Positions 1 to 39,855 of a stretch of 64,000 bases of DNA are shown here, in pieces; within the stretch, counting starts at the first letter, position 1, and each line of letters starts with the position of its first letter. Both the position numbers and the translations under genes were made by a program. Below the pieces are notes generated by a model. The model made no database searches, was not told where the DNA came from, and was given only the letters and a program-made list of their open reading frames with translations. Origin of the DNA: Nocardia asteroides (GTDB lineage Bacteria > Actinomycetota > Actinomycetes > Mycobacteriales > Mycobacteriaceae); assembly GCF_021183625.1 (NCBI RefSeq), contig NZ_CP089214.1, positions 4,650,001 through 4,714,000 of the forward strand, read 5' to 3'.

Positions 1-396
1 TGGGATCAGCACGTCCGCCTCCAGGCGGTCGCCCGCGGCGGTGCGGACGGTCCAGCGGGCGGTGCGCTCGTCGTACTCGGCGTCGGTCACCTCGGTGCCG
101 AACCGGATGAAGCGCGCCAGGTCGTGCTTTTCCGTGACTCCGCGCATGTACTCGTGGATGTCGCGCTGCTCCGAGAAGCGGCGCGGCCAGTCGGATTTCG
201 GCTCGAACGACCACGAGTAGAGCGGGGACGGCACGTCGCAGGCCGCGCCGGGGTAGGTGTTCTCCCGCCACACGCCGCCGAGGTCGGCCGCGCGCTCCAG
301 GATGGTGAAGTTCTGCAGTCCGTTGCGGCGCAGCTCCATGGCGAGACCGAGGCCGGCGAAGCCGGCGCCGATGACGATGATCGACGGCGAAGTCAT
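1..396 (-). CDS. Flavin-containing (Baeyer-Villiger-type) monooxygenase, N-terminal part
   Basis: Reading the minus strand from an ATG at 396 gives a protein that starts MTSPSIIVIGAGFAGLGLAM, a Rossmann FAD-binding GxGxxG segment, followed about residue 32 by ILERAADLGGVWRENTYPGA and then CDVPSPLYSWSF. The GGVWRENTYPGAACD stretch is characteristic of Baeyer-Villiger and EthA-like flavin monooxygenases, which use NADPH and O2 to oxidise ketones or heteroatoms. The gene runs off the left edge of the window after about 132 codons, so the BVMO fingerprint and NADP-binding motif cannot be checked. The ATG is preceded by GGAGG with only one base between, which is unusually tight. A short upstream reading frame ends in TGA overlapping this ATG (ATGA), so translational coupling is possible. 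Confidence 0.88.
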   Translation of the reverse strand, partial: MTSPSIIVIGAGFAGLGLAMELRRNGLQNFTILERAADLGGVWRENTYPGAACDVPSPLYSWSFEPKSDWPRRFSEQRDIHEYMRGVTEKHDLARFIRFGTEVTDAEYDERTARWTVRTAAGDRLEADVLIP

Positions 397-515
397 TCCT
401 CCAGCCTAGGTGCTGAAACCGCAGGTCCGAAGAGAACGGCGGACAGCGAATCGAGATTTTCGGCCATATCGAGGTCTTGCGTAATGAAGTCCCCGCGAAG
501 ATTCTGCATGTGCAT
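393..515 (-). CDS. Possible small ORF overlapping the monooxygenase start (40 aa)
   Basis: A minus-strand reading frame of 40 codons starts at ATG 515 (MHMQNLRGDFITQDLDMAEN...) and ends in TGA at 393-395, sharing ATGA with the downstream monooxygenase start. It can be extended without a stop to 626 (77 aa). No good ribosome-binding site is visible before 515. Base composition here is clearly lower in GC than in the surrounding genes and wobble positions are not GC-biased, which argues against an old protein-coding gene. I do not recognise the product. It could be a leader peptide coupled to the monooxygenase, or chance. Confidence 0.2.
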   Translation of the reverse strand: MHMQNLRGDFITQDLDMAENLDSLSAVLFGPAVSAPRLEE

Positions 516-903
516 TTGTTCACGCACTCGGGCACCGATCGTGGTGAAGAAACAGCAGGTCAGGAGATTTCGTGCATTTTGGTTCCGCTCCGGTTCATCT
601 CGATCAGGTCGCCCTCCGGCGAACAACTGGCCGCCGCGGTGGCCGCGGGGTTACAACGGAACACGGCTCGACGGCCGGATCGGAAGTCGGCGGCGTCGCA
701 GGGGGTGTCGCCGGCGGCCGGTCCGGTCTACCGCCTTCCTCGGATCCGATGGCAGCCGCCCTCAATTCCGGTACGGCCGTGTTGTTCCTACCGGTCGTCA
801 CACCAACCGCCTACCCTTCGGTAGCATCGCCGGTGTGATCTGGCTCATGCCCGAAAACCGCTGGTAGCGGGCGGGCGCGGGCCCCGAGAAGGGAGTTTTG
901 CGA
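397..903. other. Divergent intergenic region, monooxygenase / acyl-CoA ligase
   Basis: About 500 bp separate the two divergent genes. The half nearer the monooxygenase (about 410-600) has markedly lower GC than the rest of the window and holds the possible small ORF described separately. A TAGCAT hexamer at 822-827 could be a -10 element for the ligase gene, but no convincing -35 lies at the right distance. No RNA gene, repeat or other clear structure was seen. Confidence 0.5.
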
Positions 904-2541
904 ATGTTGAGCACCATGCAGGACGAGCCGTTGTCGCTGGCGACGTTGCTGCGGTACGCGTCGACCTTCCTCGGGGATTCGACCGTCTCCACCTGGACCG
1001 GCTCCGGCGTGCGGAGCCTGACCTACCGCGAGCTCGGCGCCGAATCGGCCCGGCTGGCGAACGCGCTGCGCGGGCTCGGAATCGACGTCGGCGACCGGGT
1101 CGGCACCTTCATGTGGAACAACAACGAGCACATGGTCGCCTACATCGCGGTGCCCGCCATGGGCGCGGTGCTGCACGCGCTGAACATCCGGCTCTTCCCG
1201 GACCAGCTGGTCTACGTGGCGAACCACGCCGAGGACCAGGTGGTCATCGTGGACGGCACGCTGCTGCCGATGTTCGCCCAGTACCTGCCGAACCTGAAGA
1301 CGGTGCGGCACGTCATCGTCGCCAACGGCGACGCCGCCGCGCTGGAGGCGCCCGCGGGCGTGCAGGTGCACTCCTACACCGAACTGCTCGCGGCCCAGCC
1401 GGACAGCTACGACTTCCCGGTGATCGACGAGCGCTCCGCCGCCGCCATGTGTTACACCTCCGGCACCACCGGCGACCCGAAGGGCGTCGTCTACTCGCAC
1501 CGCTCGAACTGGCTGCACGCCATGCAGGTGCTGAGCCCGGCCAGCATGAACTTCTCCGAGCGCGACTACGTGCTCGCCATCGTCCCGCTCTTCCACGCCA
1601 ATGCCTGGGGGCTGCCGTACGCGGCGCTCATGTCCGGCGCGAATGTGCTGATGCCGGACCGCTTCCTGCAGCCGGGGCCACTGCTGGAGATGATGGCCGA
1701 CCAGCAGCCGACCTTCGCGGCCGCGGTGCCGACCATCTGGGGCGGCGTGCTCGCCGGGCTGGCCGCGAAGCCGCAGGACATCAGCCACCTGCGCTCGGTC
1801 GTCGTCGGCGGCTCCGCGGTACCGCCCGCCATGATGAAGGCCTTCGAGGAGCAGCACGGCGTCAAGATCGTGCACGCCTGGGGGATGACCGAGACCTCGC
1901 CGCTCGGCAGCGTCGCACAGCCGCCCGCCCGGGTGACCGGCGAGGAGGAGTGGGGCTACCGGATCAGCCAGGGCCGCTTCCCGGCCTCGGTGCAGGCGCG
2001 GCTGGTGGACGACTCCGGCGCCGTCGTCGCGAACGACGGGAAGTCGCTCGGCGAGCTCGAGGTGCGCGGGCCGTGGATCACCGGCTCCTACTACGCCCCG
2101 GACGGCGCCGAGATCGACCCGGACAAGTTCGACGACGGCTGGCTGCGCACCGGCGACGTCGGCATCATCAGCCCGAACGGCTACCTCACGCTGGTGGACC
2201 GGGCCAAGGACGTGATCAAGTCCGGCGGCGAGTGGATCTCATCGGTCGACCTGGAGAACGCCGTCATGGCGCACCCGGCGGTGGCCGAGGCGGCGGTGAT
2301 CGGCGTGCCGGACGAGAAGTGGGACGAGCGGCCGCTGGTCGCCATCGTGCTCGCCGAGGGCGCGCAGGCCGAGCCGGACGAGCTGCGCGACTACCTCGCG
2401 GACAAGTTCGCCAAGTGGCAGCTGCCGGAGCGCTGGACCTTCATCCCCGAGGTGCCGAAGACCAGCGTCGGCAAGTTCGACAAGAAGCGGCTGCGGGCGC
2501 AGTACGCCGACGGTGACCTGGAGGTCAGCACGCTCAGCTGA
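904..2541 (+). CDS. Fatty-acid--CoA ligase (FadD/AlkK-like, AMP-forming)
   Basis: A 545-residue acyl-adenylate-forming enzyme that activates a medium- or long-chain fatty acid with ATP and transfers it to CoA. The P-loop-like motif [16 protein letters not shown] starts at residue 184, the hinge region reads GWLRTGDVG followed by [17 protein letters not shown], and the C-terminal catalytic lysine is in [12 protein letters not shown]. The N-terminus [20 protein letters not shown] matches the usual start of this family, so ATG 904 is preferred over TTG 898; GAAGGGAG lies about nine bases upstream. It converges on the HD-domain gene with only 5 bp between the stop codons. It is close to the NRPS array, but no NRPS here starts with a lipo-initiating C domain, so a role in acylating the peptides is not supported. 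General fatty-acid metabolism is the safer reading. Confidence 0.93.
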   Translation: MLSTMQDEPLSLATLLRYASTFLGDSTVSTWTGSGVRSLTYRELGAESARLANALRGLGIDVGDRVGTFMWNNNEHMVAYIAVPAMGAVLHALNIRLFPDQLVYVANHAEDQVVIVDGTLLPMFAQYLPNLKTVRHVIVANGDAAALEAPAGVQVHSYTELLAAQPDSYDFPVIDERSAAAMCYTSGTTGDPKGVVYSHRSNWLHAMQVLSPASMNFSERDYVLAIVPLFHANAWGLPYAALMSGANVLMPDRFLQPGPLLEMMADQQPTFAAAVPTIWGGVLAGLAAKPQDISHLRSVVVGGSAVPPAMMKAFEEQHGVKIVHAWGMTETSPLGSVAQPPARVTGEEEWGYRISQGRFPASVQARLVDDSGAVVANDGKSLGELEVRGPWITGSYYAPDGAEIDPDKFDDGWLRTGDVGIISPNGYLTLVDRAKDVIKSGGEWISSVDLENAVMAHPAVAEAAVIGVPDEKWDERPLVAIVLAEGAQAEPDELRDYLADKFAKWQLPERWTFIPEVPKTSVGKFDKKRLRAQYADGDLEVSTLS

Positions 2542-2546
2542 GCTCC

Positions 2547-3116
2547 TCACCACTCCAGCATGGGCAGCGGCGACGTCGGATGGGTGCGTAGCCGCTGCCC
2601 GGCCAGGGTGATTAGGCGGCGGTGGAAGCCTGCGTCCGGGTAGCGGCGGGTGAGCGCGCGGTAGCCGCGGCGGCGGACGCCGAAGCGGCCGAGCAGGGCG
2701 AGTTCGACGTCGACGGCGTCGGCTCGGCGGAAGATCTCCACCGGGTCGTCGGCCGCACCGGCGGGCCGGAGCTTGTGGTGGTGCTCGATCATGGCGGTGA
2801 CCGTCGGGATCAGCTCCGTCGCATCGGTGTCGCGAAGGTGCCGCTCGGCGAGCTCGATCGACGGCGGCAGGTAGTCGAAGGTGCCCGCCGACCAGATGCC
2901 GAGGTCGTGGAAGACGGCGGCGACCAGGAACTCGGTGCGGTCGCTCGGGCGCGGGACGCCGGGCGGGGCGACGAGGTCGCACAGTTCGAGTACCCGCAGC
3001 ACGTGGTGCGTGTAGCCGGTCTCGTCCGCGCCCATGGCGGCGGTCCACGGTGCGAGCATGGCGCCGATGTCGGCGGCGTGCGCGTCGCCGGGCGTGGTGC
3101 TGTCGGTGCCGCTCAT
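2547..3116 (-). CDS. HD-domain protein (predicted metal-dependent phosphohydrolase)
   Basis: A 189-residue soluble protein with an HD-superfamily core. HH is at residues 37-38, the HD pair at 70-71 (AAVFHDLGIW), HHH at 112-114, and a further Asp at 133 in RADAVD. These residues form the divalent-metal site in the family, which hydrolyses phosphate esters of nucleotides or similar compounds; the substrate here is unknown. The reading frame is open upstream to 3251, but that extension is arginine-rich low-complexity sequence, and MSGTDSTTPGD from ATG 3116 is a more natural start. It is convergent with the acyl-CoA ligase and lies downstream of the nitronate monooxygenase on the same strand, separated from it by a strong GC-rich inverted repeat, so co-transcription is doubtful. 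Confidence 0.82.
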   Translation of the reverse strand: MSGTDSTTPGDAHAADIGAMLAPWTAAMGADETGYTHHVLRVLELCDLVAPPGVPRPSDRTEFLVAAVFHDLGIWSAGTFDYLPPSIELAERHLRDTDATELIPTVTAMIEHHHKLRPAGAADDPVEIFRRADAVDVELALLGRFGVRRRGYRALTRRYPDAGFHRRLITLAGQRLRTHPTSPLPMLEW

Positions 3117-3208
3117 GCGCGGAGAATACGCGCGGTTCCGCGGGGAAGGTATGTCGAGCGGGCGGCGTGCGGGCTCGCGCGGCGGCGATGAGGTCGCGCG
3201 GGCCGCCC

Positions 3209-3289
3209 CTTGTCCCGCGCGGACGCACGCGCGTGGCCCGCGCGCCCGCACGCGCGCGGGCGGGCGGGCGGGCGGGCGGGCGGGACAAG
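3209..3289 (-). terminator. Large inverted repeat between nitronate monooxygenase and HD genes
   Basis: The 10-bp arms CTTGTCCCGC (3209-3218) and GCGGGACAAG (3280-3289) are perfect reverse complements enclosing about 61 bp made almost wholly of G and C, itself able to pair further. The structure starts two bases after the nitronate monooxygenase stop codon, as expected for a transcription terminator on the minus strand, although there is no U-tract. A (CGGG)7 run forms part of one side. Confidence 0.5.
3257..3284 (+). repeat. (CGGG)7 simple tandem repeat
   Basis: Seven uninterrupted copies of the tetramer CGGG span 28 bp. On the plus strand this gives seven GGG tracts separated by single C residues, which fits the standard G-quadruplex pattern with very short loops. 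It lies in the intergenic gap between two minus-strand genes. Copy number is expected to be unstable by slippage. Confidence 0.95.
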
Positions 3290-3290
3290 A

Positions 3291-4337
3291 TCAGCCCGCC
3301 GGGAATCGGCGGGTGAGGGTGCGCGTGAGGGCGTTCTTCGCGTCGGCGGCGAGCTGCCGGGTGAGCTCGCCCGCGGGGAGTTCGGGTGCGAGCGCATGGG
3401 TTTGGCCTGCCCAGAGGTTCACGGCGTCGGGGTTGCCTTCGGCCCGGGCGGCGGCGCGCAGGCCCGCGGTGGCGTGGTGGATCTCCGGGTAGGCGACGGG
3501 GGCGGCGGCGCCGAACTCGTCCATGAAGGCATTGCGGATGCCACGTGCCCTGCGCCCGGTGAAGGCGCGGGTGAGCGCTGTCGGCGCGGCGCCGCCGATC
3601 GCGGCGCGGTGCACCGGATTGGTCCCCGCCTCCGGCGAGCGCAGGTAGGCGGTGCCGAGCTGCGCGGCGGCCGCGCCCGCGGCGAGCGCGCCCGCGACTC
3701 CGGAACCGGTCGTGAGCCCGCCGGTGGCGACCAGGGGAACGTCGAGAACCGCGCCGATCAGTTGCAGCAGCGCGAGCAGCGAGAGCGGATCAGCGGCATC
3801 GTCCGCGCGGTCGTCGCGGAAGACGGCGCGATGCCCGCCCGCCTCGGCTCCCTGCACGACCAGGACGTCCGCCCCGGCCGCGACAGCCTGCTCGGCCTCG
3901 TCCACGGAGGTGACCGTCACCCACACCTCGGTCCCGACCCCGTGCAGCCGCGCGATCTCGGCGGCCGAGGGGCAGCCGAAGGTCACCGTCACCACCGGCA
4001 CCGGCGATGCGGCGAGCAGATCCAGCTTGGCGGCCCAGTCGTCGGTGTCGTGCCGAGCCGCCCCCACCTCGAAGCGGGCGCCGAGCGCCGCCAGGTACTC
4101 CGCGTACACCGCGGGCGCGGCGGGCGGACCGGGCGCGAAGAGATTGACTCCGAACAAGCCGGAGGTGAGCCCCCGCAGAGCGGAGATCCGGGCGCTGACC
4201 TGCTCGGCACTCAGATACCCGGCGGCGAGTACCCCGAGCCCGCCCGCGTCGCTCACGGCCGCGGTGAGTTCGGGCGTGGAGGGGCCGCCCGCCATCGGGG
4301 CGAGCACGATCGGTAACCTGATCTCGTCGATGATCAC
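3291..4337 (-). CDS. Nitronate monooxygenase (2-nitropropane dioxygenase family)
   Basis: A 348-residue TIM-barrel FMN enzyme that oxidises alkyl nitronates to carbonyl compounds and nitrite. It starts MIIDEIRLPIVLAPMAGGPS, the usual N-terminal substrate/FMN segment, continues with AGGLGVLAAGYLS and FGVNLFAPG, and has the active-site motif QGAEAGGHR at residues 162-170, with His169 as the expected catalytic base. PLVATGGLTTGSGVAGALAA and AAQLGTAYL form the phosphate-binding end of the barrel. Length is typical for the family. The ATG at 4337 lies about 180 bp from the divergent M23 peptidase gene, and the stop is followed at once by a terminator-like inverted repeat. Several family members act on other substrates, so the exact reaction is an inference. 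Confidence 0.92.
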   Translation of the reverse strand: MIIDEIRLPIVLAPMAGGPSTPELTAAVSDAGGLGVLAAGYLSAEQVSARISALRGLTSGLFGVNLFAPGPPAAPAVYAEYLAALGARFEVGAARHDTDDWAAKLDLLAASPVPVVTVTFGCPSAAEIARLHGVGTEVWVTVTSVDEAEQAVAAGADVLVVQGAEAGGHRAVFRDDRADDAADPLSLLALLQLIGAVLDVPLVATGGLTTGSGVAGALAAGAAAAQLGTAYLRSPEAGTNPVHRAAIGGAAPTALTRAFTGRRARGIRNAFMDEFGAAAPVAYPEIHHATAGLRAAARAEGNPDAVNLWAGQTHALAPELPAGELTRQLAADAKNALTRTLTRRFPAG

Positions 4338-4401
4338 GGCCTCAACTCTCCCCGATGACCTGCTGTGATCCAGATCGCGCGCCGTGCTCGGAATCCGAAG
4401 G

Positions 4402-4429
4402 TTGCGGAATGGTCACGACCGGGTAGAGT
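4402..4429 (+). promoter_or_regulatory. Candidate promoter of the M23 peptidase gene
   Basis: A -35-like TTGCGG at 4402-4407 and a -10-like TAGAGT at 4424-4429 are separated by 16 bp, close to the actinobacterial primary sigma-factor consensus. The predicted start near 4436 would give a leader of about 80 bases before the peptidase TTG start. This is pattern recognition only. Confidence 0.35.
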
Positions 4430-4516
4430 TCCCATCACGACGGATGCCGAAACGTTATCCGAACAGGTTTCGCCGAAGCGCCCGTTCCTCTGTCGGTTCG
4501 AACGCAAGGACGAGCT

Positions 4517-5389
4517 TTGTCGCAGCACCGGGTTGGCCCCGATTCGATCACCGTCATGGACCTCATCGGCGCCGCCGAGACCGGCAGGCCCACCCGGCAT
4601 CGGGCCGAGATCTCCACGGTCGACCGCGTGAAGAACGCCGCGGGTGTCGCGGTCGCCGCGGGCGCCCTCATCGGCACCGCGGGTCAGATCGCCCCCGCGC
4701 TCGCCTACGCCGCGCCGCTGCTCCCCACGCACGACGACAACGCCTCGGCCGAGCCCATCGCGTTCAAGAGCATCGCCGAGGCGCCGCTCGCCGAGCAGCT
4801 TGCCGCCGCCGTGCAGCCGGTGGCGCAGCCCGCCCCGGCACCGCAGCCGGTGGCGCAGGCCGCCCCGGTCGCGCAGCCGGTGGCCGCGCCGTTCGGCATC
4901 AACAACCTGCCGCCGGAGCTCGCCGCCCCGCTGGCCCAGGTCGAGGACATGCTGAAGGGCGTCACCCAGCAGGTGGCTCCGGCGCAGGCGGTCCGCCCGG
5001 TGGCCGGTGCGGTCAGCTCCGGCTTCGGCACCCGCTGGGGCGCCTTCCACTACGGCGTCGACTTCGCCGACGCGATCGGCTCGCCGATCCACTCGGTCAG
5101 CAACGGCACCGTGATCGAGGCCGGGCCCGCCTCCGGCTTCGGGCTCTGGGTCCGGGTGCTGCAGGACGACGGCACCACCGCGGTCTACGGCCACGTCAAC
5201 GAGATGCTGGTGCACGAGGGGCAGCGGGTGAACGCGGGCGACGTGATCGCCACCGTCGGCAACCGCGGCCAGTCCACCGGCCCGCACCTGCACCTGGAGA
5301 TCTGGGATCAGGGTGGCAACAAGACCGACCCCATCGCCTACCTGGCCGCCAAGGGTGTGCCGCTGCACTGGGGTCCGTCCGCGCACTGA
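4517..5389 (+). CDS. Secreted M23-family metallopeptidase (peptidoglycan endopeptidase)
   Basis: A 290-residue exported protein with a LytM/M23 catalytic domain that is expected to cut peptide bonds in cell-wall peptidoglycan. A hydrophobic Ala/Gly segment at residues 40-65 follows a charged N-terminus and ends in alanine-rich sequence (ALAYAA), consistent with a signal peptide. Residues 95-125 form a Pro/Ala/Gln/Val linker with repeated QPVAQ motifs. The zinc-ligand pattern is complete: H178 and D182 in FHYGVDF, H226 in YGHV, and H257/H259 in GPHLHLEI. I use the TTG at 4517 because AAGGA sits six bases upstream; ATG 4556 (MDLIGAAETG) is the alternative. No c-di-AMP (ydaO-like) riboswitch was recognised upstream. 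It is the last ordinary gene before the NRPS array and shows no functional tie to it. Confidence 0.92.
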   Translation: MSQHRVGPDSITVMDLIGAAETGRPTRHRAEISTVDRVKNAAGVAVAAGALIGTAGQIAPALAYAAPLLPTHDDNASAEPIAFKSIAEAPLAEQLAAAVQPVAQPAPAPQPVAQAAPVAQPVAAPFGINNLPPELAAPLAQVEDMLKGVTQQVAPAQAVRPVAGAVSSGFGTRWGAFHYGVDFADAIGSPIHSVSNGTVIEAGPASGFGLWVRVLQDDGTTAVYGHVNEMLVHEGQRVNAGDVIATVGNRGQSTGPHLHLEIWDQGGNKTDPIAYLAAKGVPLHWGPSAH

Positions 5390-5521
5390 GCGTGCCGGTT
5401 CGCGTGAGCGTGACCCGCGCGTGCCAGTTCGCGCCCAACTGACCCGCATGGCGGGAGCGAACGCCGCGGCGGGGCTGCGCGTCGGCATCACCGACCTCGG
5501 GCGCACCGCCGCACCGCCGCT

Positions 5522-5690
5522 GCGGCGAGCGAACCGCCCGTCGGCGCCACCGACCTCGGGCGCACCGCCGCGGCGAGCGAACCGCCCGTCGGCGCCACCG
5601 ACCTCGGGCGCACCGCCGCGGCGAGCGAACCGCCCGTCGGCGCCACCGACCTCGGGCGCACCGCCGCGGCGAGCGAACCGCCGGTCGGCG
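5522..5690. repeat. 48-bp tandem repeat, about 3.5 copies
   Basis: Copies begin with GCGGCGAGCG at 5522, 5570, 5618 and 5666; the first three are essentially identical and the fourth diverges after about 25 bp. A diverged partial unit precedes them (about 5481-5521). The 10-bp perfect palindrome CGCCGCGGCG occurs at each unit junction (5566-5575, 5614-5623, 5662-5671). The period is a multiple of three, so both strands show repetitive open frames that are artefacts of the repeat. Confidence 0.95.
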
Positions 5691-5800
5691 TAGGTGCCCC
5701 GTTCGATGAGGCATCTGCGGCGAGCGAACCGCCAGCCGTAGGCGGCCCGGCTCGATGAGACATCCGCCGGTCGTAGGCGGCCCGGCTCGACGAGACATCC
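5689..5800. repeat. Diverged repeat family adjoining the 48-bp repeat
   Basis: Three related copies begin with CGTAGG at 5689, 5737 and 5772. The last two share CGTAGGCGGCCCGGCTCGA followed by a variable base and GAGACATCC, with a 35-bp period; the first is more diverged. Between the first two copies the GCGGCGAGCGAACCGCC segment of the 48-bp unit reappears, so the two repeat families are interleaved. Confidence 0.85.
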
Positions 5801-5975
5801 ACGGCCGACCCGCCGCCGCGCCGATCGCGCACCCGGGGTGACCCGCAGCGCGCCGGACCGGAGCGGACCCCCCCGTGACCTCGATCACCCTCGGGCAACG
5901 AGCCGGCCCGCACCCCCGATAACCCCCGGTCCGCCCGAGCAGCACCCGAGCCGGATCGGCGCACCATGCCTTGCT

Positions 5976-5983
5976 TATATGAT
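5976..5983 (+). promoter_or_regulatory. Candidate -10 element for NRPS1
   Basis: An AT-rich island in otherwise GC-rich DNA contains TATGAT (5978-5983), one mismatch from TATAAT. No good -35 element lies 16-18 bp upstream. If used, transcription would start near 5990, giving a leader of about 100 bases to the ATG at 6094. Confidence 0.25.
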
Positions 5984-6093
5984 TGCCAGGCTGTGCCGGC
6001 CGGAACGAGCCACCTTTTCCTGGGGCTTTCCGGCGGACCCGTCGAAGTGTGGCAAGGCTCGAAGCGCTCGAAGCGAGAGGTGAGATCAGTCGA

Positions 6094-13509
<7,416 letters not shown>

Positions 13510-13521
13510 GTGAGTCTCCCC

Positions 13522-13538
13522 ATGTCCCCGGTGCTCCG

Positions 13539-13542
<4 letters not shown>
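13522..13542 (+). CDS. Six-codon uORF overlapping NRPS2 start
   Basis: ATG at 13522 opens a frame encoding MSPVLR and ends in TGA at 13540-13542, overlapping the NRPS2 ATG in an ATGA junction. It lies wholly within the 29-bp NRPS1-NRPS2 gap. It may support reinitiation from ribosomes finishing nearby; no Shine-Dalgarno sequence is evident for NRPS2 itself. Similar short frames precede NRPS3 and NRPS4. Confidence 0.3.
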
Positions 13543-23909
<10,367 letters not shown>

Positions 23910-24276
23910 CCGGGTAACTGGCTGCTCGCTGTTCAGTTGCTATCCAGCATCTTGTCGGTGTGCCGCAGCGATAGCAAGTCAGCTGGTCGTATGACGTAGA
24001 TCTCCGGGGCTGGCTTGCGTGAATCGGGGGGTGCCCGGCACTCTGGAAGGTGATCGGCCTCGATCATCGAACTCGATCAGGCGATTTATCCCCACATGAA
24101 ATGATGAATGGCGGGTAGGAGCCCATCGCACGCGAATCGCGGTGATAGGGAACATTCATCACTGTGTGCCCGTGTGGGGTCCTCGGTAGGCGTGCGGTGT
24201 TCCTCGATGATGGGTGGGTAATCGTGTTGCTGGTTGGTATGCCTGAAGGAAGCTCGATCATCGGGGGGGCCCGCGC
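23910..24276 (+). other. Intergenic region NRPS2-NRPS3 with inverted repeats
   Basis: This 367-bp gap has clearly lower GC than the NRPS genes and probably holds the NRPS3 promoter. It contains the inverted repeat TTGCTATC (23937-23944) / GATAGCAA (23970-23977), the palindromes TCGATCATCGA (24060-24070) and CGCGAATCGCG (24131-24141), and a second TCGATCATCG at 24254-24263 just before the NRPS3 ribosome-binding site. I could not identify a convincing -35/-10 pair. Confidence 0.65.
23937..23977. repeat. 8-bp inverted repeat after NRPS2
   Basis: TTGCTATC at 23937-23944 and its exact reverse complement GATAGCAA at 23970-23977 are separated by 25 bp, starting 28 bp after the NRPS2 stop codon. The arms are half A/T, so this is a weak terminator candidate; a protein-binding dyad is equally possible. 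Confidence 0.45.

Positions 24277-24280
<4 letters not shown>
24239..24280 (+). CDS. 13-codon uORF overlapping NRPS3 start
   Basis: ATG at 24239 encodes MPEGSSIIGGARA and stops at TGA 24278-24280, which overlaps the NRPS3 ATG (24277) as ATGA. The run of G at 24263-24269 inside this small frame is also the best ribosome-binding site for NRPS3. It may couple NRPS3 translation to the leader, or be chance. Confidence 0.3.
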
Positions 24281-39544
<15,264 letters not shown>

Positions 39545-39546
<2 letters not shown>

Positions 39547-39562
39547 CGCCGCGCCCGGCGCT
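39545..39562 (+). terminator. Hairpin at the end of NRPS3
   Basis: The arms AGCGCCG (39545-39551) and CGGCGCT (39556-39562) are perfect reverse complements with a 4-base loop and overlap the NRPS3 TAG stop codon. No U-tract follows, so this would be a hairpin-only terminator or an mRNA 3'-end stabiliser. Confidence 0.4.
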
Positions 39563-39851
39563 GTGAACTGCATCTCGCGCGGCATTGTTGCGATGCTGTG
39601 CGGATGCCCTGCACCCTTGAGTGTGTAGCGTCCGCCAACTGGCCCGAGTGCCCGGAGCGCGGTTTCCCCATGGAGCCCGCGCCGCGCGGACGCCGCTCGG
39701 CTGTGCCCGCATCGGTGGTAACGGACCACGTGTCCGCATTCGATGCTTGTTCTGGGGGCCAGTCGGTAGTGACAGGGGAGCGGACGATCGGTGGGTGTGA
39801 CGTGCTGGCTGGTGGGCGACGGGGAGACGTGGCTGTCGGGGTGAGCTGGGA
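39547..39851 (+). other. Intergenic region NRPS3-NRPS4
   Basis: This 305-bp gap begins with the hairpin at the NRPS3 stop. It contains a CGGAC-CACGT-GTCCG dyad at 39722-39736, which might be an operator. A frame starting at 39604 is open through the whole second part and ends in TGA at 39855, overlapping the NRPS4 ATG (described separately). No convincing -35/-10 pair was found. Confidence 0.55.
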
Positions 39852-39855
39852 ATGA
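39604..39855 (+). CDS. Possible small cysteine-containing ORF overlapping NRPS4 start
   Basis: ATG 39604 opens an 83-codon frame ([20 protein letters not shown]...) that ends in TGA at 39853-39855, sharing ATGA with the NRPS4 start. Alternative starts are ATG 39670 and a GTG at 39841 that would encode only four codons. Wobble GC is distinctly lower than in the NRPS genes, and no good ribosome-binding site precedes 39604. The product is not recognised and the frame may be fortuitous, but NRPS2 and NRPS3 have the same ATGA arrangement. Confidence 0.25.
   Translation: MPCTLECVASANWPECPERGFPMEPAPRGRRSAVPASVVTDHVSAFDACSGGQSVVTGERTIGGCDVLAGGRRGDVAVGVSWE

Larger units (their letters stand above)
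5390..6093. other. Repeat-rich intergenic region upstream of the NRPS array
   Basis: About 700 bp without a credible gene. It contains a 48-bp tandem repeat (5522 to about 5690), a related 28-35-bp repeat (5689-5800), a long GC-rich stretch, and near its end a short AT-rich island around 5971-5985. The AT-rich island and the sequence up to 6093 are the likely promoter and leader of NRPS1. The sequence CTCGAAGCG is repeated directly in the leader near 6058-6075. Confidence 0.7.

Noticed and set aside
904-2541. Acyl-CoA ligase as lipo-initiation enzyme for the NRPS array
   Set aside because: No NRPS here has a starter C domain or an N-terminal acyl-carrier, and the gene is separated from the array by three unrelated genes and a repeat region.
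3117-3251. 45-residue N-terminal extension of the HD protein
   Set aside because: The extension is Arg/Ala/Pro low-complexity encoded by the GC-rich intergenic repeat zone; MSGTDSTT at 3116 is a normal start.
4338-4516. c-di-AMP (ydaO) riboswitch upstream of the M23 peptidase
   Set aside because: Such riboswitches precede some actinobacterial cell-wall hydrolases, but the 179-bp region is short and none of the conserved segments was recognised.
5522-5690. CRISPR array
   Set aside because: Units are contiguous 48-bp tandem copies without unique spacers and there are no cas genes.
5390-5700. Proline/arginine repeat protein coded by the 48-bp repeat
   Set aside because: The period is a multiple of three, so several frames on both strands are open; none has a ribosome-binding site or a recognisable domain.
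5983-6093. Upstream TTG extension of NRPS1 by 37 codons
   Set aside because: It would start inside the likely promoter island and add sequence unlike the NRPS5 N-terminus; ATG 6094 matches the paralogue.
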